DNA of 64,000 bases from Actinoplanes oblitus (GTDB lineage: Bacteria; Actinomycetota; Actinomycetes; Mycobacteriales; Micromonosporaceae): NCBI RefSeq assembly GCF_030252345.1, contig NZ_CP126980.1, positions 7,703,501-7,767,500 on the forward strand. Reading direction: 5' to 3'. Both the position numbers and the translations under genes were made by a program. Below, piece after piece: positions 50,135 through 58,367 of this stretch. How positions within the stretch are numbered: position 1 is the first letter of the stretch; every line of letters starts with the position of its first letter. The notes under the pieces were generated by a model. The model searched no databases and had not been told where the DNA came from. It saw only the letters and a list, made by a program, of their open reading frames with translations.

Positions 50135-51387
50135 TTCAGCAGGTCCTCCCAGGGGAGTTCCCGCACGTCCGGCCGGATCACCCGGGGCTGCTGGGCCACC
50201 GCGATCGGCACCTTCCCGTTCGCCGGCACCTCGGTCTGGAAGTTCTTCTCGAAGGCCTGCTCCCACCGCTCGTCGTGCGGGTCCGCGTAGGAGCGCCACA
50301 GGGTGAGGTCGACCAGCTTCTTCAGCGCCGGGTTGTCACCCACGTTCACCCCCCACCGCTCGGTGCCGTCCAGCCCGAGATCCCAGTGGTCGTACTTGCC
50401 CGGATATCGCGCTTTCCACCCCGCGAGGATCGCCGCGTCGGTGCTGACCGCGTCCACCTCGTGGCGGTTCAGCATCGCGAAGCACTCACGCACCCGGTTC
50501 TTCGAGATCACTGTGGCACCGGCCTCTTTCGGCGCGGTGAGGCTGGTCGACGTGGACAGGGTGCAGACCTTCTGACCGGCGAAGTCGTCCAGCGAGGCGA
50601 CCGCCCGGTGTCCGGCCAGGGTCATCACCGACTGCTCGGTGTACAGGTAGGACTGCGAGAAGTTGACCTTGTCGGCGACCCGCTTCGGGGTGATGCTGTA
50701 GCTCGCGATCACCAGCTGGACCGGCACCCGGTTGCCGTCGACGTCGGTGGCCTGCATCCGCGCCCGGTCCTCGGACTCCATCCCGTAGAACTTGACCTCA
50801 CTGCGCCGGAACCCGAGATCCTCGGCGATCATGTAGGCGACGTCGATGTCGAACCCGGACCAGATCTTCGTCGCTGGGTCGTAGTAGGCCGTCCCGAACT
50901 GATCGTCCTTGACCCCGATGTGCAGCTCGCTCCACGAGTCGACGCCGGACTGCGCGCGCAGCTCGTCCACCGACGGCGGCCCGCCGACGAACAGCCGCAT
51001 CATGGTCAGCCCGATCGCCAGCACCAGCCCGAACCCGAGCCCGGCCAGCCGCAACGCCGCCATGTTGAACCGCTCCGGCGGATCCGGCAGCACCTCCGGC
51101 TGCTCCAGCGGCACCGGCTCGGCCGGCGGCGGCAGCCGCCCCTCGTCGACCGCCTCCTGCACCGCGATGTCCCGCGCCGCGATGTCCTCCACGGTCCGCC
51201 GCTTCAGCGGCCACACCCGCCTGAGCTGCGGCGGCAGATCGCCACGCAGCGCGTAGCCGAGCCGGCTCGCCGGGTCCCGCCGGGGCGCGCCCGGAGCCGG
51301 ATCCGGCAGGGTCCGCGGCGTCTCGGAAGCGCCCGAGGCCGGCGCACCCCCGCTCAGCGGCGTCCCCTCCGTCGAGCTCTCCCCCAT
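50131..51387 (-). CDS. Membrane-tethered family 3 solute-binding protein (GlnH-like)
   Basis: 418 residues. A proline-rich cytoplasmic N-terminus (1-108), one membrane helix (about 109-131, LRLAGLGFGLVLAIGLTMM) and an extracellular SBP_bac_3 domain: SELHIGVKDDQFGTAYYDPA, WSGFDIDVAYMIAEDLGF, LVIASYSITPKRVADKVNFS, YLYTEQSVM, KVCTLSTSTSLTAP and EVDAVSTDAAILAGW. These match glutamate/aspartate/glutamine binding proteins. The long cytoplasmic part is unlike transport SBPs and suggests a receptor. No ABC permease or ATPase is linked; the coupled partners are a membrane protein and a PP2C phosphatase. Confidence 0.86.
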   Translation of the reverse strand: MGESSTEGTPLSGGAPASGASETPRTLPDPAPGAPRRDPASRLGYALRGDLPPQLRRVWPLKRRTVEDIAARDIAVQEAVDEGRLPPPAEPVPLEQPEVLPDPPERFNMAALRLAGLGFGLVLAIGLTMMRLFVGGPPSVDELRAQSGVDSWSELHIGVKDDQFGTAYYDPATKIWSGFDIDVAYMIAEDLGFRRSEVKFYGMESEDRARMQATDVDGNRVPVQLVIASYSITPKRVADKVNFSQSYLYTEQSVMTLAGHRAVASLDDFAGQKVCTLSTSTSLTAPKEAGATVISKNRVRECFAMLNRHEVDAVSTDAAILAGWKARYPGKYDHWDLGLDGTERWGVNVGDNPALKKLVDLTLWRSYADPHDERWEQAFEKNFQTEVPANGKVPIAVAQQPRVIRPDVRELPWEDLLK

Positions 51388-51432
51388 CGGCCCTCCCCAC
51401 TACTCCCGGTCGGGCCATCGTGCACCATCACG

Positions 51433-51867
51433 TCACGGAACGGGGTCCCCGGTACCGAACGGGACTCGCGGACCACACCTGCGGAGCCTGGCGACCGCCA
51501 GCCGCAGCCCTTTCCGCAGCCCGTGCTTTTCGACGGCCGCCAATGCGTAGGCGCTGCACGTGGGCTGGTAACGGCACCGGGTGGGCAGTTTCGGCGACAC
51601 TTTGCGGTACCCGCGGATCGCGCCGGTCACCATCCGCTGGGCCGGACCCGCCGCCGGTCCGTGCCCGAGCAGCGCCACGACCGTCAGCAGCGTGCTCAGC
51701 CGGAACAGGTCACAGCCGGGCACATCGCAATGACAGCCGGGGATGTCACAGTCCGGGCAGCCCGGATCACAGTCGCAGTTGTGGTACCAAGGCTCCTTCT
51801 TCTGCTGCGGTTCCTGCGGATCATCCGGCACGTCTTCCACCGGCACATCGTGCCCGACGGATGCCAC
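51433..51867 (-). CDS. yidD: YidD-type membrane insertion factor with Cys-rich N-terminus
   Basis: 144 residues from GTG 51867. The C-terminal 65 residues are YidD: GAIRGYRKVSPKLPTRCRYQ, PTCSAYALAAVEKHG and GLRLAVARLRRCGP. Ahead of them lie a hydrophobic segment (54-70) and a cluster of seven Cys between residues 31 and 52 (HNCDCDPGCPDCDIPGC). Ordinary YidD is about 80 residues and lacks this cluster. YidD assists YidC-dependent membrane insertion; the extension may bind metal. Begins 45 bases before the SBP gene on the same strand. Confidence 0.85.
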   Translation of the reverse strand: MASVGHDVPVEDVPDDPQEPQQKKEPWYHNCDCDPGCPDCDIPGCHCDVPGCDLFRLSTLLTVVALLGHGPAAGPAQRMVTGAIRGYRKVSPKLPTRCRYQPTCSAYALAAVEKHGLRKGLRLAVARLRRCGPRVPFGTGDPVP

Positions 51868-51962
51868 TGACCCATCAGCGGAAATGGTGGATCCGGACCA
51901 CCTTCAAGATCCTCATTTACGCGCGTCCGCCGTGGTGCGGATCGCATGCTCCCGCGCGGGCC

Positions 51963-52009
51963 GGGCACGGCGATCTGGCCGCTGCGCGTCCAGAACGATC
52001 GCCGTGCCC
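51963..52009. terminator. 13-bp inverted repeat behind treZ
   Basis: GGGCACGGCGATC, 21-base loop, GATCGCCGTGCCC, perfect arms. It lies 42-88 bases beyond the treZ stop and before yidD. Likely the end of the glgX-treY-treZ transcript. No T-run. Confidence 0.6.
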
Positions 52010-52051
52010 TTCGTTGCCCGTGGGTGGTTCCGGAGATCAAGACCCGGTGAC

Positions 52052-53785
52052 TCAGCGGGAGGTGCGGACCACGACGGCGCTCTCCGGGGGGAGGACGACG
52101 CGGTCGCGTTCGAGGACGACGCCCTCGGCGGTGGCGAGCAGGACCGCGGACGGGACGGCGCGCAGGCTGACCGTCTGCGGGGTGCCGGCCAGGTTGGCGG
52201 CGACCGCGTGGCGACCGCGGCGGATCACCACGAACTGGTCGCCGTGCCACACCTCGACCTCGGACAGCCACGGGTCGGTCAGGTCGGGGATCTCCCGGCG
52301 CAGCCGGATCAGCTTCTTGTACAGCGCCAGCATGTCGGCGTGCCCCGGCTTGCCCAGCTCCGACCAGTCCAGCTTGGACCGCTCGAAGGTCTGCGGGTCC
52401 TGCGGATCCGGCACGTCGGCCTCGGCCCAGCCGTGCCTGGCGAACTCGCGCCGCCGCCCGTTCTGCACCGCGGCGGCCAGATCCGGCTCCGGGTGGCTGG
52501 TGAAGAACTGCCACGGGCTGCTGGCCGCCCACTCCTCCCCCATGAACAGCATCGGGGTGAACGGCGAGGTGAGCAGCAGCGTCGCCGCGACCTTGAGCAG
52601 GCCCGGGGAGAGCGTGGCGGTGAGCCGGTCGCCGACCGCGCGGTTGCCGATCTGGTCGTGGTTCTGCAGGAAGGCGACGAACCGGTGCCCGGCGGTGCGC
52701 TGCCGGTCGACCGTCCGCCCGTGCCGCCGGCCGCGGAACGACGACCAGGTCCCGGCGTGGAAGAACGCGCCCTCCAGCACGGTGCGCAGGCAGTCCAGCG
52801 AGCCGAAGTCGCCGTAGTAACCCTGCCGCTCGCCGGTGAACAGGGCGTGCAGCGCGTGGTGCACGTCGTCGTCCCACTGCGCGTGCAGCCCGTAACCACC
52901 GGCCTCGCGTGGGGTGATCAGTTTCGGATCGTTGAGATCCGACTCGGCGATCAGCGACAGCGGCCGCCGCAGCGCCGTGGAGAGCGACTCCGTCTCGACG
53001 GCGAGCTGCTCCAGCAGGTGCACGGCGCCCTCGTCGTGCAGCGCGTGCACGGCGTCCAGCCGCAGGCCGTCGACGTGGTAGTCACGCAGCCACATCAGCA
53101 CCGAATCGGCGATGTAGCGCCGCACCTCGCCGGACTCCGGGCCGTCCAGGTTCAGCGAGCTGCCCCAGGTGTTCGACCCGCTGCTGAGGTAGGGCGCGAA
53201 CATCGGGGCATACGCCCCGGACGGGCCGAAGTGGTTGTAGACCACGTCGAGGACCACGCCCAGGCCCTTGCGGTGGGCGGCGTCGACGAAGCGTTTCAGG
53301 CCGTCGGGCCCGCCGTACGCCTCGTGCGGGGCGAACCAGCAGACGCCGTCGTAACCCCAGTTGTACTCACCGTTGAACGCGTTGACCGGGAGCAGCTCGA
53401 CCAGGTCGACGCCGAGCTCGACCAGGTGATCGAGGCGCTCGATGGCCGCGTCGAACGTGCCGGCCGGGGTGAACGTGCCGATGTGCAGCTCGTAGAGCAC
53501 CGAGCCGGGCAGCTGCCGGCCGGTCCACCCCTGGTCGGTCCAGGTGAACGCGTCGTGGTCGTAGACCCGGCTGGGTCCGTGCACGCCCTGCGGCTGCCAG
53601 GCCGACCGCGGATCCGGCACCGGAGTGTCGACATCGGGCAGCACGTAGGAGTAGTCGGTGCCCGGGCCGGCCGACGGCACGTCGAGGCGCCACCAGCCAC
53701 CGTCGCCCGGCTCCATCGGGTGCTCGGCGTCACCCAGGCGCAGCTTGGGCGACTTCTCCGGCGCCCATACCTCGAAGGTCGTCAT
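52052..53785 (-). CDS. treZ: Malto-oligosyltrehalose trehalohydrolase
   Basis: 577 residues, GH13. N-terminal CBM48-like part (1-100, FEVWAPEKSPKLRLGD, GWWRLDVPSAGPGTDYSY), then the barrel with YNHFGPSG, DGLRLDAVHAL (nucleophile Asp), LIAESDLNDPKL (acid/base Glu) and FLQNHDQIGNRA. It releases trehalose from maltooligosyltrehalose made by TreY. One base separates its ATG from the treY stop (TGAGATG). Confidence 0.96.
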   Translation of the reverse strand: MTTFEVWAPEKSPKLRLGDAEHPMEPGDGGWWRLDVPSAGPGTDYSYVLPDVDTPVPDPRSAWQPQGVHGPSRVYDHDAFTWTDQGWTGRQLPGSVLYELHIGTFTPAGTFDAAIERLDHLVELGVDLVELLPVNAFNGEYNWGYDGVCWFAPHEAYGGPDGLKRFVDAAHRKGLGVVLDVVYNHFGPSGAYAPMFAPYLSSGSNTWGSSLNLDGPESGEVRRYIADSVLMWLRDYHVDGLRLDAVHALHDEGAVHLLEQLAVETESLSTALRRPLSLIAESDLNDPKLITPREAGGYGLHAQWDDDVHHALHALFTGERQGYYGDFGSLDCLRTVLEGAFFHAGTWSSFRGRRHGRTVDRQRTAGHRFVAFLQNHDQIGNRAVGDRLTATLSPGLLKVAATLLLTSPFTPMLFMGEEWAASSPWQFFTSHPEPDLAAAVQNGRRREFARHGWAEADVPDPQDPQTFERSKLDWSELGKPGHADMLALYKKLIRLRREIPDLTDPWLSEVEVWHGDQFVVIRRGRHAVAANLAGTPQTVSLRAVPSAVLLATAEGVVLERDRVVLPPESAVVVRTSR

Positions 53786-53786
53786 C

Positions 53787-56054
53787 TCACTCTTTCACCA
53801 GGAGAGCGACGGGATAGGTGTGCAGCAGCTCGGCAACGGCCAGGCGATTGCCACCGTAGCTGGCGTTCGTGAACACTTCCGTCCAACTGTGTCCGTCGAG
53901 TGACAGCGTGGTGTCGTGCCATCCGCCGTGGCGTGACAATCCGACCGGCAGCCGGGTGGCGACCACCACCACCCCGCCCCGGTCGAAGGCCAGGACGTGC
54001 TCGCCGACCCGTCCCTCGGCGAACACCGGCTGATATCCGGTGAACAGTTCCGGGCGCTGCCGGAGCAGCCGCAGCGTACGGCTGACCACGAGCAGCTTGG
54101 CCGCGCCGCTCTCGTCGATCGGGGGCTGCCAGCCGTCGTCGAGCCGGCCGAGCAGCTCGCGGCGGGCCGCGAAGTCGACAGGCCGCCGGTTGTCCGGGTC
54201 GACCAGCGAGTAGTCCCACAGCTCGGTGCCCTGGTAGACGTCCGGAACACCGGGCATGGTCAGCTGCACGAGTTTCTGGCTCAGCGAGTTGGACCAGCCG
54301 GGCGGCGTGATCGAGGCGGCGAAGTCGGTCACCTCACGGTGCAGCGCCGGGTCGTCGTAGATCTTGTCGATCATCGTCCGCAGCGCCGTCTCGAACCCCT
54401 CGTCGGGGCGGTACCAGCTGGTGACGGTGGCCGACTCGCGGGCGGCCTTCACCGCGTACGCGAGCAGTCGGTCCTTGTCGATCGGCCAGGCGCCGACGGC
54501 GACCTGCCAGATCAGATGGGCCAGCGACGGATCCGGGAGCGGAGCGACCCGGACCCAGCGGCGGACCACCTCGGTCCAGTCGCCGGGCACCTCGGAGAGC
54601 ACCGCGAGCCGGGCCCGGACGTCCTCGCCGCGCTTGGTGTCGTGGGTGCTCAGCGAGGTCATCGTGGCCGGCCAGTCCTGCTGCCGGGTCTCGGCGGCCT
54701 CGTGGAACTCGTCCACCGAGACGCCGAACTTGACCGGGTCGTTGCCCACCTCGTTGCGGGCCGCGAAGCGGGTCCAGCGGTAGAACGCGGTGTCCTCGAC
54801 GCCCTTGGCCATCACCGCGCCGGTGAACTGCTGGAAACGGGCAGCGAGTTCGTCAGCGGGGTTGCGCAACCGGGCGGTGAGCTGGTCCAGCGTGCCGATC
54901 AGATGCGGACGCCGGCGGCCCGCCTCGGCGCGCGCCTGGGCGAGGTACCGGGCGCCGCCCGGAAGGTAGGAGCGGTAGACCGGGAAGCAGGCGGCCAGCT
55001 CGGCGAGGCCCTGGGGCGCCGCCTCGATCTCCGGGGCGAGCCGGGACAGCCGTCCGAGCTCGGCGGCGAGCAGCGTGGTGGCGACCGTGTGCTTGGTCTC
55101 GTGGACGAGGTTCTGAAAGCTGGTGGTGCCACCGGTCAAATAGTGGTCCAGCGTGTCGAAGAAGGTCTCCGTGCCGGCGTCCACGAACACGCCGTTCACC
55201 TGCGCCATCGCGTCGTAGCCGGTGGTGCCGTCGATCGGCCAGCGGGGCAGCTGCTCGCCCGGCTCCAGGATCTTCTCGATCACCAGCCAGGCCTCCGGCG
55301 CGGCGTCGCGCAGCCGCCGCAGGTACTCCGCCGGGTCGCGCAGCCCGTCCGGATGGTCGACCCGGATGCCGTCGACCAGGCCCTCGCGGACCCAGCGCAG
55401 GATCTCGGCGTGGGTGGCCTCGAAGACCTCCGGGTCCTCGACGCGCAGCCCGGCCAGCTCGGTGATCGCGAAGAACCGCCGATAGTTGATCTCGGAGTCG
55501 CCGCGGGTCCAGTTGACCAGCTCGTAGTGCTGCCGGTCGTGCACCTCGCGGGGAGCACCCTCGCCGGTGCCCTCGGCGATCGGATAGCGCTTGTCGAAGT
55601 AGACCAGCTCGTCGCCCTCAACCTGGAGCTGGTCCAGCGCGTCCGGCTCGTCGGCCAGCACCGGCAGCAGGATCCGCCCGCGCGACCAGTCGATGTCGTA
55701 GAACTTCGCGTACTCCGACTGCTGTCCGCGCTTGAGCACGTCCCACCAGGTCGGGTTGGCCTTGGCGACGGCCACCCCGGCGTGGTTCGGCACGATGTCG
55801 ACGACCAGGCCGAGCCCGGCGTTGCGCAGCGCCGCGGACAGGCCGCGCAGCCCGTCCGGGCCACCCAGCTCCGGGCTGACCTGGGTGTGGTCGACGACGT
55901 CGTAGCCGTGCTGGGAGCCGGGCGCCGCGGTCAGCAGCGGCGCCGAGTAGAGGTGACTCACCCCGAGATCGGCCAGGTAGTCGGCGATCTCGGCGGTGGC
56001 CTTGAGGGGGAATTCGGGGCGGGTCTGGACTCGGTAGGTACTGCTGGGCCGCAT
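53787..56054 (-). CDS. treY: Malto-oligosyltrehalose synthase
   Basis: 755 residues, GH13 subfamily 26. Diagnostic stretches: STYRVQTRPEFPLKATAEI, SHLYSAPLLTAAPGSQHGYD, DIVPNHAGV, DGIRVDHPDGLRDP (nucleophile), WLVIEKILEPGEQLP (acid/base) and STHDTKRGEDVRARL. It turns the reducing end of a malto-oligosaccharide into a trehalosyl unit. ATG 56054 overlaps the glgX stop by one base (TAATG). Confidence 0.97.
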   Translation of the reverse strand: MRPSSTYRVQTRPEFPLKATAEIADYLADLGVSHLYSAPLLTAAPGSQHGYDVVDHTQVSPELGGPDGLRGLSAALRNAGLGLVVDIVPNHAGVAVAKANPTWWDVLKRGQQSEYAKFYDIDWSRGRILLPVLADEPDALDQLQVEGDELVYFDKRYPIAEGTGEGAPREVHDRQHYELVNWTRGDSEINYRRFFAITELAGLRVEDPEVFEATHAEILRWVREGLVDGIRVDHPDGLRDPAEYLRRLRDAAPEAWLVIEKILEPGEQLPRWPIDGTTGYDAMAQVNGVFVDAGTETFFDTLDHYLTGGTTSFQNLVHETKHTVATTLLAAELGRLSRLAPEIEAAPQGLAELAACFPVYRSYLPGGARYLAQARAEAGRRRPHLIGTLDQLTARLRNPADELAARFQQFTGAVMAKGVEDTAFYRWTRFAARNEVGNDPVKFGVSVDEFHEAAETRQQDWPATMTSLSTHDTKRGEDVRARLAVLSEVPGDWTEVVRRWVRVAPLPDPSLAHLIWQVAVGAWPIDKDRLLAYAVKAARESATVTSWYRPDEGFETALRTMIDKIYDDPALHREVTDFAASITPPGWSNSLSQKLVQLTMPGVPDVYQGTELWDYSLVDPDNRRPVDFAARRELLGRLDDGWQPPIDESGAAKLLVVSRTLRLLRQRPELFTGYQPVFAEGRVGEHVLAFDRGGVVVVATRLPVGLSRHGGWHDTTLSLDGHSWTEVFTNASYGGNRLAVAELLHTYPVALLVKE

Positions 56055-58165
56055 TACACCGTCCGATCAAGCACGATGAGGGACCGGTCCGGCACCCAGA
56101 GCCTGTGGCCGGCCTCCACGACCGACGGGCGATCCGGGGACGGCTCGGCGGTTTCGATGACCTTCTCCCACTTCTCCCCGTACTCCGCGGGAGGCGTGGC
56201 GAACTCGATGGGCGCGTCGTGCGCGTTGAAGAAGAGCAGGAACGAGCTGTCCACGTGGCGCTGGCCGTACTGGCCGCGCTCGCGGATGCCCTCGCCGTTG
56301 ACGAACAGGGCGACCGCCCGGCCGAAGTCGTTGCCCCAGTCGTCACCGGCCATCGGCCGCCCGTCCGGGGTGAACCACTCCAGGTCGGGCAGCGGGTCGC
56401 CGCCGCCGCGGGCGGTGACCGGCAGGCCGGTGAAGAACCGGCGGCGCTGGAACACCTGGTGCCGGTGCCGGAACGCGGTCAGCTTGCGGGCGAACTCGAG
56501 CAGTTGCTCGTCGGCGTTCTCCCAGTCGATCCAGCTGATCTCGTCGTCCTGGCAGTACGCGTTGTTGTTGCCCTGCTGGGTGCGCCCCAGCTCGTCACCG
56601 TGCGAGATCATCGGCACGCCCTGGCTGAGCATCAGCGTGGCCAGGAAGTTGCGGCGCTGCTTGGCCCGCAGCTCCAGCACCTTCTCGTCGGTGGTCGGGC
56701 CCTCGATGCCGCAGTTCCAGGACCGGTTGTGGCTCTCGCCGTCCCGGTTCTCCTCGCCGTTCGCCTCGTTGTGCTTGTCGTTGTAGGACACCAGGTCGTT
56801 GAGCGTGAACCCGTCGTGCGCGGTGACGAAGTTGATCGAGTGGAACGGCTTGCGCCCGTCGTCCTGGTAGAGGTCGGCGGAGCCGGTGATCCGGCTGGCG
56901 AACTCGGCCAGGGTGGCCGGCTCGCCGCGCCAGAAGTCGCGGACCGTGTCCCGGTACTTGCCGTTCCACTCGGTCCAGTTGGGCGGGAAGTTGCCGACCT
57001 GGTAACCGCCGGGACCGACGTCCCACGGCTCGGCGATCAGCTTCACCTGGCCGACGATCGGGTCCTGCTGCACCACCTCGAAGAACGTGGAGAGCCGGTC
57101 CACGTCGTAGAACTCGCGGGCCAGCGTCGAGGCGAGGTCGAACCGGAAGCCGTCCACGTGCATCTCGGTGACCCAGTACCGGAGCGAGTCCATGATCAGC
57201 TGCAGGCTCTGCGGGGAGCGCACGTTCAGGCTGTTCCCGGTGCCGGTGTAGTCCATGTAGAACTGCGGCTGATCGTCGACGAGCCGGTAGTACGTCCGGT
57301 TGTCGATGCCCTTGAGGCTGAGCGTCGGCCCGAGGTGGTTGCCCTCAGCCGTGTGGTTGTAGACCACGTCCAGGATGACCTCCATCCCGGCCGCGTGCAG
57401 CGCCTTCACCATCCCCCGGAACTCCTGGGTCTGCTGGCCGAGCGTGCCGGTCGACGAGTACCCGTGGTACGGCGCGAAGAAGCCCAGCGTGTTGTAACCC
57501 CAGTAGTTGCGCAGGCCGAGGTCGTGCAGCCGGTTGTCGTGGACGAACTGGTGCACCGGCATCAGCTCGACAGCCGTCACGCCGAGGCTCTTCAGGTGCT
57601 CGATGATCGCCGGGTGGCCGATCGCCGAGTAGGACCCCCGCATGTCCGGGGGGATCTCCGGGTGCCGCTGGGTCAGCCCCTTCACGTGCGTCTCGTAGAT
57701 CACCGAGTGGTGGTACGGGATGTCCGGCCGCCGGTCGTTGCCCCAGTCGAAGTACGGGTTCACCACCACGCCCTTGGGCATGTACGGCGCCGAGTCCAGG
57801 TCCGACATCTGGTCCTGGTTGCCGAAGTCGTACGCGTACAGCGACGGGTGCCAGTCGATGTCCGAGTCGACGGCCCGGGCGTACGGGTCGAGCAGCAGCT
57901 TGTGCGGGTTGCAGCGCAGCCCGCGGTGCGGCTCGTACGGACCGTAGACCCGGTAGCCGTAGCGCTGCCCCGGCTCGACGCCCGGCAGGTACGCGTGCCA
58001 GACGAAGGCGTCCTGCTCGTGGAGCAGCACCTTGCGCTCGTTCCCGGAGGCGTCGAACAGGCAGAGTTCCACTGCCTCGGCCACCTCGGAGAAGATCGCG
58101 AAGTTGGTGCCCGTCCCGTCGTAGGTCGCCCCCAACGGGTACCGGTGACCAGGCCAGACCTGCAT
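56054..58165 (-). CDS. glgX: Glycogen debranching enzyme GlgX/TreX
   Basis: 703 residues from ATG 58165, the usual beginning (MQVWPGHRYPLGATYDGTG); the frame extends 17 codons further but without family match. CBM48 N-terminus, then GH13 motifs VVYNHTAEGN, VDGFRFDLASTLARE (nucleophile), KLIAEPWDVGPGGY (acid/base) and FVTAHDGFTLNDLVSYN. It removes alpha-1,6 branches of glycogen to supply linear chains to TreY. First gene of glgX-treY-treZ. Confidence 0.96.
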   Translation of the reverse strand: MQVWPGHRYPLGATYDGTGTNFAIFSEVAEAVELCLFDASGNERKVLLHEQDAFVWHAYLPGVEPGQRYGYRVYGPYEPHRGLRCNPHKLLLDPYARAVDSDIDWHPSLYAYDFGNQDQMSDLDSAPYMPKGVVVNPYFDWGNDRRPDIPYHHSVIYETHVKGLTQRHPEIPPDMRGSYSAIGHPAIIEHLKSLGVTAVELMPVHQFVHDNRLHDLGLRNYWGYNTLGFFAPYHGYSSTGTLGQQTQEFRGMVKALHAAGMEVILDVVYNHTAEGNHLGPTLSLKGIDNRTYYRLVDDQPQFYMDYTGTGNSLNVRSPQSLQLIMDSLRYWVTEMHVDGFRFDLASTLAREFYDVDRLSTFFEVVQQDPIVGQVKLIAEPWDVGPGGYQVGNFPPNWTEWNGKYRDTVRDFWRGEPATLAEFASRITGSADLYQDDGRKPFHSINFVTAHDGFTLNDLVSYNDKHNEANGEENRDGESHNRSWNCGIEGPTTDEKVLELRAKQRRNFLATLMLSQGVPMISHGDELGRTQQGNNNAYCQDDEISWIDWENADEQLLEFARKLTAFRHRHQVFQRRRFFTGLPVTARGGGDPLPDLEWFTPDGRPMAGDDWGNDFGRAVALFVNGEGIRERGQYGQRHVDSSFLLFFNAHDAPIEFATPPAEYGEKWEKVIETAEPSPDRPSVVEAGHRLWVPDRSLIVLDRTV

Positions 58166-58367
58166 TCTCGTGGACCCCCCTCGGCCTTCGGTCGTCGCGA
58201 CCGGCCCGCGGTTCATGCCCGTCCGCGGGGTGACTCAATCCTGCCCGGCCGCGTCATCACAAATTCTCCCGGAGCGGACTGATACCGTCGGCCCGACTGT
58301 CCGATTAGGCGCTAATTTATCCCCTTACGGGGGTTTAGCGGATACCCAAAACGAGCATAGAGGCGAC
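58166..58367. promoter_or_regulatory. Divergent promoter region of the glucan module
   Basis: 202 bases between glgX (-) and the GH133 gene (+), less GC-rich than the surroundings near 58300-58360. It contains GCTAATTTATCCCC and, after four bases, GGGGGTTTAGC, an imperfect hairpin or operator (about 58311-58339). CATAGAGG lies just before the GTG start at 58368. Exact promoters cannot be fixed. Confidence 0.4.

Noticed and set aside
47087..50290. 1067-residue plus-strand open frame
   Set aside because: Covers the opposite strand of four real genes; composition is His/Gln/Arg-rich noise.
53997..58282. Two long plus-strand open frames opposite treY and glgX
   Set aside because: No domains; the minus-strand enzymes carry all GH13 motifs.
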